From Acetivibrio saccincola (lineage in GTDB: Bacteria > Bacillota > Clostridia > Acetivibrionales > Acetivibrionaceae): a DNA stretch of 64,000 nt. Numbering within the stretch: position 1 is the stretch's first letter; every line of letters starts with the position of its first letter. Positions 17,156 to 25,927 of the stretch are shown here, in pieces. A program made the translations under genes and the position numbers. The DNA lies in assembly GCF_002844395.1 (NCBI RefSeq), contig NZ_CP025197.1, positions 2,418,001-2,482,000 on the forward strand, given 5' to 3'. The notes beneath the pieces are model-generated. The model did not search any database and had not been told where the DNA came from. It was given only the letters and a program-made list of their open reading frames with translations.

Positions 17156-17947
17156 ATGTCAACATTATCAAAAGAACAGATAAAAGCAATAGTGAAGGGA
17201 AATAATTTCCAAAGTGTGACTGATGTCACGAACTATCTTAAAGACATTTTTAAAGACATTATACAAGAGCTTATGGAAGCTGAATTAGAAGAAAAGCTTG
17301 GTTATGCTAAGGAAGAACGTAGTGCAAAAAATACCGACAACTGTAGAAATGAATCATCAAAATTCTGGCTTGGTGTAATGAATGATCTTAAAAACAGGGG
17401 TGTACAGGATGTAATGCTATTTTGCGTGGATGGACTTACAGGACTGAAAGAAGCTATAAATGCTGCGTTTCCTATGGCAGAAATACAAAGATGCATAATA
17501 CATCAACTGCGTAATTCCTTTAAGTATGTATCCTGCAAAGACATAAAAGCCTTTAGTAATGATTTTAAAAATGTCTACAAAGCTATTAATGAAGAGGTTG
17601 CCTTAGAGAAGTTTTATGAATTAAAAGAAAAATGGGGAAAAAGCTAGCCCTTTGCGATACGGAGCTGGGAAAATAATTGGGATGTACTAAGTCCATTCTA
17701 TAAATTTCCAGAAGAAATCCGAAAGATTATCTATACAACTAATGTCATTGAAGGATTACACCGGCAGTACCGTAAGGTAACAAAATCAAAAACTATGTTT
17801 CCATCAGATGATTCTTTAGAAAAAATGCTATATATGGCTTCAAAAAATGTGATAAAAAAATGGACCCAACGTTATAAAAATTGGGATAGGGTATTGAATC
17901 AACTGATAATTCAATACCCAGGACGCCTTGACAATTATGTTAGTTAA
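17156..17947 (+). pseudogene. Decayed IS256-family transposase (internal deletion plus amber stop)
   Basis: The reading starts as a typical IS256 transposase (LMEAELEEKLGYAKEE) but jumps directly from NTDNCRN to ESSKFWLGVMNDLKNRGVQD. This loses the middle of the protein, including the first part of the DDE catalytic core. A TAG at 17645 replaces the Tyr expected in KWGK(K/S)YP. Downstream the same frame stays open (PFAIRSWENNWDVLS, IIYTTNVIEGLHRQYRKVTKSK) to TAA at 17945. The fragment from 17156 to 17647 would give 163 aa. AAGGAGG precedes the ATG. No terminal inverted repeats were found, so this is a remnant. Confidence 0.9.
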
Positions 17948-17988
17948 AACAGAAAGACAAATAAAGTATTAAGTGTTCCTTGAAAACT

Positions 17989-18234
17989 TTATATGGCGGT
18001 TTTACTATGTTTAATATCTTCCTTTGAATTTTCAAGTACAAGGTATAATTTGTCTGCAGAGTTGACTTTTCCGGAAACACAATATATTTTGTCTCTTTTA
18101 AAGACATGTTTTTTCCTGAAGTCATAGAGTAAATAAACCCGGTTAGTGTCAAGATCCTTCATTGTAAAAATATTGTATCTATCTAATTCTTTGCAATTTA
18201 TCATTACCATGTGGTTAGCACTAAAATTAAACAC
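17989..18234 (-). CDS. Small protein of unknown function
   Basis: An 81-aa product that I do not recognise. It begins MFNFSANHMVMINCKEL and has alternating charged/hydrophobic beta-strand-like segments (NRVYLLYDFRKKHVFK, DKIYCVSGKV, DKLYLVLEN). No membrane helix is seen. The start is GTG at 18234, with GAAGGAGC about 8 nt upstream. It lies in an accessory region between a dead transposase and a serine recombinase, and a foldable GC-rich leader lies directly upstream on its strand. Confidence 0.55.
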   Translation of the reverse strand: MFNFSANHMVMINCKELDRYNIFTMKDLDTNRVYLLYDFRKKHVFKRDKIYCVSGKVNSADKLYLVLENSKEDIKHSKTAI

Positions 18235-18239
18235 TGCAA

Positions 18240-18375
18240 AGCTCCTTCATCATAAAAAATATAGAATCTTATATAGGATTTTATACGCTTCCCTGAAACT
18301 TGTATGGTTTCAGCCCGGTTGTAGGTTCCCTGTTGCTTCCCAGCATTGCAGGGTATCGGCAGAGCCGGGCCTCAA
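18240..18375 (-). ncRNA. Candidate structured leader RNA or riboswitch-like element
   Basis: A GC-rich island in AT-rich DNA, directly 5' of the 81-aa gene. On the minus strand GCCCGG (18369-18364) pairs with CCGGGC (18317-18312). It encloses CCCTG (18353-18349) paired with CAGGG (18332-18328), plus an inner TGC/GCA. A second hairpin, CTGAAAC/GTTTCAG with a 7-nt loop, follows at 18312-18292. I compared it by eye with common riboswitch consensus sequences and with SRP RNA and could not assign it. Confidence 0.45.
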
Positions 18376-18457
18376 TAGAATTATTGACAAAAAGCAAATT
18401 AAATTAACATTGTACTTTTATGTTTTTACTTTTTTAAATTTGCTAGACAAATAAGTA

Positions 18458-18504
18458 TTGCCAATTATTAAAAAATTTATGTATAAAACTTTAATAATTG
18501 GCAA
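18458..18504. repeat. Perfect 15-bp inverted repeat
   Basis: TTGCCAATTATTAAA (18458-18472) is matched exactly in inverse orientation at 18490-18504, separated by 17 nt. There is no T-tract on either side, so it is not a typical terminator. It lies 130 bp after the recombinase stop codon and could be an operator, a recombination site or the end of a lost element. Confidence 0.75.
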
Positions 18505-18635
18505 AACTCTATAATGAAAAACAAAATGCAGTTATATATTCTGTAAACTAAAATTAATTAATGTTTCTTGCTGAGAAGGATTTACATAAAATCTAAACCC
18601 ACAAAATTATTTACACTCCCACAAAAGCTGATTTT

Positions 18636-20156
18636 TTAAAAGGCATACTCAATTATAACGGCACCACTTTCTCTTATAAACTTTTTCTCCTCATCTGAAA
18701 TATTTAAATTCCATATTTTTTCTATATACTCTTCCCCTTTTTCAAAAACCACTATTTTATTAATAACCAGCTTTGCCATTTCATGGTTAATTCCCTTTTG
18801 GCAAAGATTATTTTTTATAGATTCTAAAAAAACATCTATATCCTTAATTTTAATATTTCTCTTCTCTATATTTTCAATTTCCTTTTTTAAAAGTAAAATA
18901 TTGTTTTCTGTTTTTTTATTAATTCTCAAAAATAAGTCTTCAGATATTTTCCCTTCAAGCCTGTCTTGGTAAATTATTTCCTGCTGTCTTTTTTTATGCT
19001 CAATTTGTTTTTTTAGTGTATCAATTAAAATATCTTTATCGTTTTTTTCTCTGTTTTTGCTTAAAACCTTTATCACATCTTCATCTTTTAAAAATTCAAT
19101 TAAATCATTTAAAACTATTTCACATAAATCCCTTTCGTTTATATGGTGGCTGGTGCATGAAGACTTTCCAAGCTTACTGTAGCTTCCGCAGATGTAGCCC
19201 ATAGGCCTTTCTTTCCGCTTTCTTGCATGCATCAGCTTTCCACATCCCCCACAGTACAAAAGCCCTTTAAATGTATGCAGCTTACCTTTATGAGGGGTTA
19301 ATCTCTTATTTCTATTTTGTCTAATCTCCTGTATTCTTGCATATTCTTCTCTTTCAATAATTGGCTCATGAGTGTTTTTGGTTATTACCCATTTATCCTC
19401 CGGAAGCCTTCTTGTCTTTTTGCTTTTAAAGCTTACCTTCTCACTTATCCCCTGTACAGTATCCCCTGCATAGACACTACTGCAAATAATTCTTCTAATT
19501 GTTGTAGCATTCCAAGCTCCCCCGCTTGGTGAAGGACATCCCTCTTTGTTTAAAAAATTTGCTATGTAAGAATATCCATAACCTTCCCCATAGAGACTGT
19601 ATATTTTTTTAACCACTACCGCTTCATCCCTTTTTACAATTAGTTTATTTTTATGGGAGGGGGATTTTTCATAACCATAAGGAGCCTTTCCAATATACTC
19701 ACCTTTTTCAATTTTAAATCTTAAACTTGCCCTGATTTTTCTGGAAATGTCTTGAATATATCTTTCGTTATACCAAGTCTCAATACCAACTGTCTCATTA
19801 TCTTTTAAACTGTCATATCTTCCGTCAAAAGTCTTTACCCTTACCCCGTTTTCTTCTAAAAAGTCAAGGAATAAGAGGGTTTTAGCATTATTTCTTCCTA
19901 AACGGGATAAGTCTTTTAATACAAGGAGATTTATATTTTTATTTAATACATCCTCCTTTAAAGCTTTTATACCTTCTCTTTCAAAGCCTGCCCCGGATAC
20001 ATTGTCATCTATATATACCCTCTTTATCTCCCCTAAATTATTGGTTTTGACGTATTTTATAAGGAGATCCCTTTGGATTTCAATGGTCTCATAATTTTCT
20101 CCCCTGTCGTCCCTGCTTTCCCTTACATAAATAGCTGTTTTATAAAAGTCACATAT
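18636..20156 (-). CDS. Large serine recombinase with an ATA in place of the start ATG
   Basis: A continuous frame runs from 20162 to the stop at 18636 without interruption. The N-terminal catalytic domain has IYVRESRDD (nucleophile Ser ~14), DDNVSGAGFERE and LKDLSRLGRNNAKT. The recombinase domain and a zinc ribbon (LYCGGCGK, later YICGSYSK and SSCTSHH) follow, then a coiled coil. Family members integrate or excise mobile elements. No ATG, GTG or TTG occurs in frame until 19616, after the catalytic domain. At the expected start the codon is ATA (20156-20154, then Cys-Asp-Phe-Tyr-Lys), preceded by GGAG/GAGG. A 35-codon ORF in the same frame ends just upstream. It may be weakly translated or silenced by a point mutation. 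Confidence 0.8.
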   Translation of the reverse strand: MCDFYKTAIYVRESRDDRGENYETIEIQRDLLIKYVKTNNLGEIKRVYIDDNVSGAGFEREGIKALKEDVLNKNINLLVLKDLSRLGRNNAKTLLFLDFLEENGVRVKTFDGRYDSLKDNETVGIETWYNERYIQDISRKIRASLRFKIEKGEYIGKAPYGYEKSPSHKNKLIVKRDEAVVVKKIYSLYGEGYGYSYIANFLNKEGCPSPSGGAWNATTIRRIICSSVYAGDTVQGISEKVSFKSKKTRRLPEDKWVITKNTHEPIIEREEYARIQEIRQNRNKRLTPHKGKLHTFKGLLYCGGCGKLMHARKRKERPMGYICGSYSKLGKSSCTSHHINERDLCEIVLNDLIEFLKDEDVIKVLSKNREKNDKDILIDTLKKQIEHKKRQQEIIYQDRLEGKISEDLFLRINKKTENNILLLKKEIENIEKRNIKIKDIDVFLESIKNNLCQKGINHEMAKLVINKIVVFEKGEEYIEKIWNLNISDEEKKFIRESGAVIIEYAF

Positions 20157-20162
20157 GGTGCC

Positions 20163-20270
20163 TCACTCCATTAAAAGCTTTATTAATTTTTTAATGATAA
20201 TTTCCCTCTCTTTACTTTTATCCTTATATTTTTTTATAACAATTTTGCATTTTAATTTTTTATTTTCCAT
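20163..20270 (-). CDS. Short basic ORF upstream of the recombinase
   Basis: 35 codons beginning MENKKLKCKIVIKKYKDK and ending KLIKLLME, very Lys/Ile-rich. It is in the same frame as the recombinase and separated from it only by TGA and two codons before the ATA. Its GGAG doubles as the recombinase ribosome binding site. Its own start has no clear Shine-Dalgarno. It may be a coupled leader peptide, or the original N-terminus if the TGA is a mutation; both are inferences. Confidence 0.4.
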   Translation of the reverse strand: MENKKLKCKIVIKKYKDKSKEREIIIKKLIKLLME

Positions 20271-20371
20271 AGATACCGACTTTTAATAATATGATTTTCT
20301 AATTAAATATATGCACTAATTTTTTAATATAAAAATTGTCCCTAAAAATTAGGAACTTATTTAAAAAATCT

Positions 20372-20956
20372 TTATTTTATTACTCTCTTTTCTGTAACAA
20401 TCATATCCAGCGGTACATCATGTTCTTCTGCAGGTATATATGGGCAAATTTGAATTTCAAAGGCAATCCCCACCTTATGGCATTCTTTTTTTGTATTTTT
20501 CAAAAAAGAATCATAATACCCTGCCCCAAAGCCAATTCTGTTTCTTTTTTCATCAAAAGCAACTCCCGGAACCACAACCATATCTATTATTTTTTCATCA
20601 ACTTTTCCTGTAAAATTCCCATTTGGCTCTAAAATACCATATGTACCCTTACTTAACTGGTTTTTTATATCTGTTACTTCATAAACTTCAAGGTATCTCC
20701 TTTTTGACTTATAAGCAACTTTTGGTAAAAAAACTTTCTTCCCCATTTCAAAACATTTTTCTATTAAAAACTTAGTTGAAACTTCATTGGAAAAATCCAT
20801 ATAAGCCATAATATTTTTACTTTCTAAAAATTCCTCCAGGGTTATTATTTTGTTTGTAATAATTTTGCTTTTTTCAATTACCTCCTCTTTTAAAAGTGCT
20901 TTTCTAAGCTCTAGTGCCCTTTTTCTAATTTCTTTTTTACTCTCCAAAAACACCAC
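20372..20956 (-). CDS. fthC: 5-formyltetrahydrofolate cyclo-ligase
   Basis: A 194-aa enzyme converting 5-formyl-THF to 5,10-methenyl-THF with ATP. Signatures are the N-terminal KKEIRKRALELRKAL, VVPGVAFDEKRNRIGFGAGYYDSFL (substrate and metal loop) and VGIAFEIQ. The start is GTG, four bases after the cobT stop, so the pair is cotranscribed and translationally coupled. Confidence 0.93.
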   Translation of the reverse strand: MVFLESKKEIRKRALELRKALLKEEVIEKSKIITNKIITLEEFLESKNIMAYMDFSNEVSTKFLIEKCFEMGKKVFLPKVAYKSKRRYLEVYEVTDIKNQLSKGTYGILEPNGNFTGKVDEKIIDMVVVPGVAFDEKRNRIGFGAGYYDSFLKNTKKECHKVGIAFEIQICPYIPAEEHDVPLDMIVTEKRVIK

Positions 20957-20960
20957 ATCC

Positions 20961-22019
20961 TCAAACTTGTTCTACATACTGCTCTATGTTAGCATCTTCA
21001 AATGTCCCCATATTTTTATACGCATACAAAGCGCATTCAATAATATTAAAAGCCAAAGCCGCCCCTGTACCCTCACCAAGTCTCATACCTAAGTGAAGCA
21101 TTGGCTTTAGTTTCAGCTCTTCCATTACTTTTTTGCACCCCGGCTCTGCCGAAGCATGGGAAGGAATAATAAAGTTTTTAACCTTTGGCTCTAATTTAAC
21201 GGCTGCCAGTGCCGCTGTAGCAGATATAAAACCATCTATAACTATTGGAATCCTGTATGCCGCAGCACCAATAAAACAGCCGATAAGACCAGCTAAATCA
21301 AATCCCCCAACTTTAGAAATAACATCTATTACATCACTGGCATCAGGCTTATTTAGCCGGATAGCTTTTTTTACAACTTCTATTTTGTTTTTTAAGCCTT
21401 GAGAGGAAAGACCCGAACCACAACCCACCATCTCTTCTGCCTCAGCCTTTGTAAGAACAATTGAAACAGCACTGCTTGTAGTTGTATTTCCTATTCCCAT
21501 TTCACCTGTTCCAAGCAATCCAACACCTTTTTCTTTTAAATCCTTAACTATGGATATACCTGTCTCAATTGCCTTTACAGCTTCTTCCCTGGTCATGGCA
21601 GGTCCTTTTGCTATATTCCATGTTCCTTTTCTTATTTTTCTTTTTATTATCCCCTCACATTCAATATCGTCATCAACTCCTATATCTACTACAGCTATAT
21701 CTGCATCTAAAAATTTAGTAAAAACATTTATACCGGTAATCCCCCTTAAAAAATTCCGGGTTACCGTAGCTGTAACACTTTTAGGACAAGAGCTGACCCC
21801 TTCTTCAACAACACCGTTATCTGCACACATAATTATAACGGTTTTTTTATGTACATCAGGAAACATTTCCTCTTTTATACCTACAATTTGCTGTACCAAT
21901 TCCTCAAGCCTACCTAAACTTCCTAAAGGCTTTGTAAGACTGTCCAGCCTTTTTTTTGCCTTACTCATCAATTCCCTGTCTAAATCCCCTATACATGCCA
22001 CTGCTTCTTTTAGCACCAT
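20961..22019 (-). CDS. cobT: Nicotinate-nucleotide:dimethylbenzimidazole phosphoribosyltransferase
   Basis: Makes alpha-ribazole phosphate, the lower ligand precursor of cobalamin. 352 aa. Family elements are LTKPLGSLGRLEEL, the MCADNGVVEEGV strand, GEMGIGNTTTSSA and the C-terminal LHLGMRLGEGTGAAL with the catalytic Glu. ATG at 22019 is chosen because GGGAGGAATAAT precedes it directly; an in-frame ATG 24 bp upstream lacks one. No other cobalamin genes are nearby, so this may serve salvage or a distant pathway cluster. It leads the cobT-fthC pair. Confidence 0.95.
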   Translation of the reverse strand: MVLKEAVACIGDLDRELMSKAKKRLDSLTKPLGSLGRLEELVQQIVGIKEEMFPDVHKKTVIIMCADNGVVEEGVSSCPKSVTATVTRNFLRGITGINVFTKFLDADIAVVDIGVDDDIECEGIIKRKIRKGTWNIAKGPAMTREEAVKAIETGISIVKDLKEKGVGLLGTGEMGIGNTTTSSAVSIVLTKAEAEEMVGCGSGLSSQGLKNKIEVVKKAIRLNKPDASDVIDVISKVGGFDLAGLIGCFIGAAAYRIPIVIDGFISATAALAAVKLEPKVKNFIIPSHASAEPGCKKVMEELKLKPMLHLGMRLGEGTGAALAFNIIECALYAYKNMGTFEDANIEQYVEQV

Positions 22020-22112
22020 ATTATTCCTCCCAAATTCAAACAATAAAAAAATTAAATATTATATCTCTATTGTAAAACCATCTTTTTTACAAAACAAATT
22101 TATGCACTTTCT

Positions 22113-22412
22113 TCATATTTCCCCGTTTTCTTTATAATATAAATACAATAATGCTTTAATTATATCATTATAATTCTCATATGTTACCAGATGTACATCG
22201 TTCTTGTCAACTTGCACACAGACGGAAATTTTGTGTTTATCGCTGTTATCAATGACGGTGCTTATCATTTCAATAGCATCTAAAGGCTTTTTGTAAACAT
22301 AAATCCACTGTTCCACTCCATCATCTATATCCAGCTCTTTTTCATAAAACTTTTCTAAGAAACATTTAATTTCACCGGCCTCCCTTGATGATAAGTTTAC
22401 AGTAACATACAT
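22113..22412 (-). CDS. Conserved-looking small protein of unknown function
   Basis: A 99-aa acidic protein beginning MYVTVNLSSREAGEIKCFL. It shows a mixed alpha/beta pattern with WIYVYKKPLDAIEMIS and ISVCVQVDKNDVHLV strands, ends KALLYLYYKENGEI, and has no signal or membrane helix. AGGAGGTAATTA precedes the ATG, which supports expression. I do not recognise the family. It lies 94 bp before cobT on the same strand and may head that transcript. Confidence 0.75.
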   Translation of the reverse strand: MYVTVNLSSREAGEIKCFLEKFYEKELDIDDGVEQWIYVYKKPLDAIEMISTVIDNSDKHKISVCVQVDKNDVHLVTYENYNDIIKALLYLYYKENGEI

Positions 22413-22656
22413 TTAATTACCTCCTATTTTTGTTAAATATCCTACAATCATTACCTTTTATTGTATTTTTAATAATTTACGTCAATACTTTTTAAATTAG
22501 ACAATATCATTTAAAATCCTCTATGTAATTTTTTCTTAAACCTTTCTATAAATAAAAAGCCATTATAATAAAATACCATCTGAAAACTTTTGTTTTTTAA
22601 AAGTTTTTTGAGAATAATATTTATAAAATATCAATAGAAATGGAGGAATGTTTTTA

Positions 22657-23568
22657 ATGAAAAATAAAATTATTATTATCTTTGCCATAATGCTTACAGC
22701 TTTTACTGGATGCAGTGGAAATTCTGCAAACAGTCAGCAGTCAAGGCATGAGCAGATAAGTTTTGAAAAAAATATAAAGGAGGCCCCTAAAGATTTAGAA
22801 AAAATAGAAGAAAGCATTGAAAAAATATTTTTAGCATTAGAGGGTCCTGCTTCAAATGTTGAAAAGGATAAAGACACCAAAGACTTAAAAGATAAGGAGG
22901 ATAAAAAGGAAGAAAAAAGTGAAAATAACCAGGATAACGGTAAAGAAGAAAAGAAGGGAGAAGGAGAAGAGGAAAAAAACAATCAGGATAAAGATGAAGA
23001 TGAAAATGAAAAGAGGAAAAAAGAAGAAAGTAAAAATAATCAGCAAAATGATTGGAAAAATGCTGACAGCATAATAAATGACCTACATTACCAGTGGAAC
23101 AATTTTACCTCTTCTGCCATGGAAATAAATGCACCCAGGGAACTTATTGATAATTTTAGTGTATCGCTAAACAATCTTACAAATATGATTTTAAAAAGAG
23201 ACCGCCTAAATTCCCTGATGGCTGCAAATAATCTCTACTCATACATTCCAGATTTATACCTTCTCTTTGATACCCCTTACTCACCTGAAATAAAAAGACT
23301 TCGCCACTATACCAGAAGTGTAATGCTAAATGCCCTAACAGAAAATTGGGAGGATTCAGAAAAAGACCTGCAAAATCTCAAAGCTTCCTGGGCTTTTTAT
23401 AAAACCTCCATACAAAAAAACCGGCCTGAAAGGACAAATAAACTTGACTACTCCATTCATGAACTTGAAATGGTTGTAAATGAAAAAAACAAATCCCTTT
23501 CCGGTATAAAGGGCAGGGTAACATTAAATAACATTGATGTTTTAGAAAAGGAGGAAAAAAGAAAATAG
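22657..23568 (+). CDS. Highly charged lipoprotein of unknown function
   Basis: 303 aa. The signal peptide MKNKIIIIFAIMLTAF ends in a lipobox (FTGC), so the mature protein should be lipid-anchored from Cys ~16. Residues ~60-135 are a Lys/Glu/Asp-rich low-complexity linker of KED and EEKN-type runs. The C-terminal ~170 residues are alpha-helical and begin NADSIINDLHYQWNNF. ATG at 22657 is preferred over 22648 because GGAGG then has a workable spacing. I do not recognise the C-terminal domain. It is followed 69 bp later by tmcAL. Confidence 0.8.
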   Translation: MKNKIIIIFAIMLTAFTGCSGNSANSQQSRHEQISFEKNIKEAPKDLEKIEESIEKIFLALEGPASNVEKDKDTKDLKDKEDKKEEKSENNQDNGKEEKKGEGEEEKNNQDKDEDENEKRKKEESKNNQQNDWKNADSIINDLHYQWNNFTSSAMEINAPRELIDNFSVSLNNLTNMILKRDRLNSLMAANNLYSYIPDLYLLFDTPYSPEIKRLRHYTRSVMLNALTENWEDSEKDLQNLKASWAFYKTSIQKNRPERTNKLDYSIHELEMVVNEKNKSLSGIKGRVTLNNIDVLEKEEKRK

Positions 23569-23637
23569 AAATGTTTATTTGGTTAAAAATTTGATATATA
23601 ATAAGGTTACTACCCCATTAAAGAAAGGATTTTTTAT

Positions 23638-24915
23638 ATGAAAGTACTAGGGCTGGTTGTAGAATATAATCCTTTTCACAACGGGCATCTTTATCATATC
23701 AAGGAAGCAAAAAAAATCACCGGTGCCGAATATGTAGTTTGTGTAATGAGCGGCAATTTCATCCAAAGAGGGGAACCTGCAATTGTAAACAAATGGGCAA
23801 GGACAAAAATGGCCCTGCTGGGCGGTGCAGATTTGGTAATTGAACTTCCTGTACCCTATGCACTGGCCAGTGCTGAATATTTTGCTTACGGGGCTGTAAA
23901 AATATTAAATGATATTGGTATTACAGATTATTTGTGTTTTGGAAGTGAAACAGGGAAAATAAAGCCTCTTGATGACATTGCCGGCATCCTCTGTGACGAA
24001 CCTTTATTATATAAATCACTTTTAAAAAATGAGCTTAAAAAAGGCTTATCTTACCCGGCGGCAAAAAACTTTGCTTTATTAAAATATTTTCACACAGAAA
24101 AAGAACTTTACAAAAACATAGATAAATTTTATAAAGGCATTGATAATTTATTGGACAAATCAAATAACATCCTTGGAATAGAGTATTTAAAAGCTTTAAA
24201 GCGTTTAAACAGTAAAATAGTACCTTTTACAATAAAAAGAATCAATAATGATTATAATACTGAAAAAATAACCGGAAGTATTTCAAGCGCCACAGCTATC
24301 AGAAAACACCTTCTAAATACACAGGACTTTTCTTTGCAGAATATTTCAGAAACATTACCAAAATCCAGCTTTAAAATACTGGATGAAGAATTTTCTAACG
24401 GCAGGGGACCTGTTTTTGCTTCTTGCTTCTACCCCGTTATTTCTGCATTAATAAGAAAAATGCCTGCAAATTACATAAAAGAAACGGCATATGTACAAGA
24501 AGGTTTGGAAAACAGAATAAAAAGAGCAGCAGATAACACCGGTACATACAATGAACTGGTAGGTAAAATATGCACAAAACGGTATACCATTACAAGAGTG
24601 CAGAGAATTCTTATGAGTATAATGATAGGAATTACTTCAAATGATATAAAAAATTTTATTCAATTTGGTCCACAATATGCCAGAATACTTGGGTTTAATG
24701 AATCCGGCAAATATTTAATGTCCCTTATTAAAAAGAAGTCCTCCATACCCTTGATTCAAAAAACCGCCAATTTTAAAAACTACTGCAACCCTCTTTTAAA
24801 AAGGATGCTTGAATTGGAAAGTATTTCGACTGATTTGTATGTATTGGGCTATAAAAACCCTGAATATAAAAAAGCCGGGCAAGAATTTACCCAAAAGATT
24901 ATTAAAATTGAATAA
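23638..24915 (+). CDS. tmcAL: tRNA(Met) cytidine acetate ligase TmcAL (YlbM)
   Basis: A 425-aa HIGH-type nucleotidyltransferase that activates acetate with ATP and acetylates C34 of elongator tRNA-Met. The N-terminus GLVVEYNPFHNGHLYHI carries the HxGH signature. CVMSGNFIQRGEPAI, KWARTKMAL and GADLVIELPVPYA are family-specific, and SSATAIRKHLL is the ISSTxIR-like loop. AAGAAAGGA precedes the ATG. Confidence 0.95.
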   Translation: MKVLGLVVEYNPFHNGHLYHIKEAKKITGAEYVVCVMSGNFIQRGEPAIVNKWARTKMALLGGADLVIELPVPYALASAEYFAYGAVKILNDIGITDYLCFGSETGKIKPLDDIAGILCDEPLLYKSLLKNELKKGLSYPAAKNFALLKYFHTEKELYKNIDKFYKGIDNLLDKSNNILGIEYLKALKRLNSKIVPFTIKRINNDYNTEKITGSISSATAIRKHLLNTQDFSLQNISETLPKSSFKILDEEFSNGRGPVFASCFYPVISALIRKMPANYIKETAYVQEGLENRIKRAADNTGTYNELVGKICTKRYTITRVQRILMSIMIGITSNDIKNFIQFGPQYARILGFNESGKYLMSLIKKKSSIPLIQKTANFKNYCNPLLKRMLELESISTDLYVLGYKNPEYKKAGQEFTQKIIKIE

Positions 24916-24944
24916 ACTAAAAATTTATGTAAATCATTTTAAAA

Positions 24945-25644
24945 CTAATATTTAAATTTTTCTATTTCCACCATCATTTTATTTGCCAATTCAGCTAAAA
25001 AGTTTGTGGATTCTGCAATTTCCATAATAGATGCTGTTTGTTCCTCCACTGAGGCAGAAGCTTGCTGGGTTCCTGCTGCATTTTCCTGGGAAATTGCAGC
25101 TAAGTTTGAAATCACATCCATCATCTCTTCTTTTTTTCTTTCCATTTTTTCACTGGACTCATTTAATGCTTTAAGCTCCTTTTTCATTATTTCAATGGCA
25201 TTAGTAATACCCTCAAATTTTTTAGATGTATTTTCAACAATTTTATTTTGTGATTCTACAATGTCCGCTGCCTGTTCAATTGAAACAACCGCCTTTTTAC
25301 TTTTATCAGAAAGTTCTTGAATTATTTTTAAAATTTCATTTGTAACTTTTCCTGACTCCTCTGCCAGCCCTCTAATCTCACCGGCAACAACTGCAAACCC
25401 TTTTCCTGCCTCCCCTGCCCTGGCAGCTTCTATAGAAGCATTTAATGCAAGCATGTTAGTCTGGGCTGCAATATCCTTTAGCATTTCACCGGCCTTTTCA
25501 ATCTTATTTGCGCTTTCATTTGTCTCAAAAACAACGCTGTTTATCCTTTCACTTGCCTTGCTGTTTTCAGCTGTCTTTTCCACCAGATGTCCTAATACAT
25601 AAATCCCCTCATTTTTAAGAATGTCAACATTCTCTATGGCATCA
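24945..25644 (-). pseudogene. C-terminal part of a methyl-accepting chemotaxis protein split by an insertion sequence
   Basis: The cytoplasmic signalling domain of a chemoreceptor. The hairpin tip [34 protein letters not shown] binds CheA/CheW, and methylation-helix heptads lie on both sides. It has no sensor or membrane part. It continues in frame from the fragment at 27713-29037 once the insertion sequence and one copy of the 9-bp duplication are removed. An in-frame TTG at 25655 inside the element could start a cytoplasmic 236-aa product, but no ribosome binding site supports this. Confidence 0.92.
25636..25644. repeat. 9-bp target-site duplication, left copy
   Basis: ATGGCATCA at 25636-25644 is repeated directly at 27713-27721. 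The two copies flank the insertion sequence exactly, and dropping one restores the chemoreceptor frame. Confidence 0.92.
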
Positions 25645-25927
25645 GATAGCGTCAATTTATTGTAGGAAAAAGAAAAGTAGATGGCATCCCATTTTTTATT
25701 TGTGCAACTATTTCAAATAACGGTCTCTTAGTAACGAAAGTGTTTTACATCATTTTGAGCCTTATTTTCTTTTATAACTCCTCTAACTTATTCTCTATTA
25801 TACCATATAACTCTTTCTTCCTATAAAGAATCCATTTTACTCAATGATTGTCACAAATCAGTACATTTTGTTATCTATGTTCCTTCACATTTTAACGCTA
25901 CTTTTAAAAGAAAAAAGTATTTCTATT

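Larger units (their letters stand above)
18235..18635. other. Non-coding stretch in the accessory island
   Basis: 400 bp between the small gene and the recombinase. It holds the structured element (18240-18375), the 15-bp inverted repeat (18458-18504), and otherwise plain AT-rich DNA. Confidence 0.6.

Noticed and set aside
18146-18454. 102-aa plus-strand ORF across the structured element
   Set aside because: It runs through both the minus-strand small gene's start and the hairpins, has no ribosome binding site, and its residue pattern is not protein-like.
22020-22112. Cobalamin riboswitch before cobT
   Set aside because: The 93-bp gap is too short for one and has none of the conserved box sequences.
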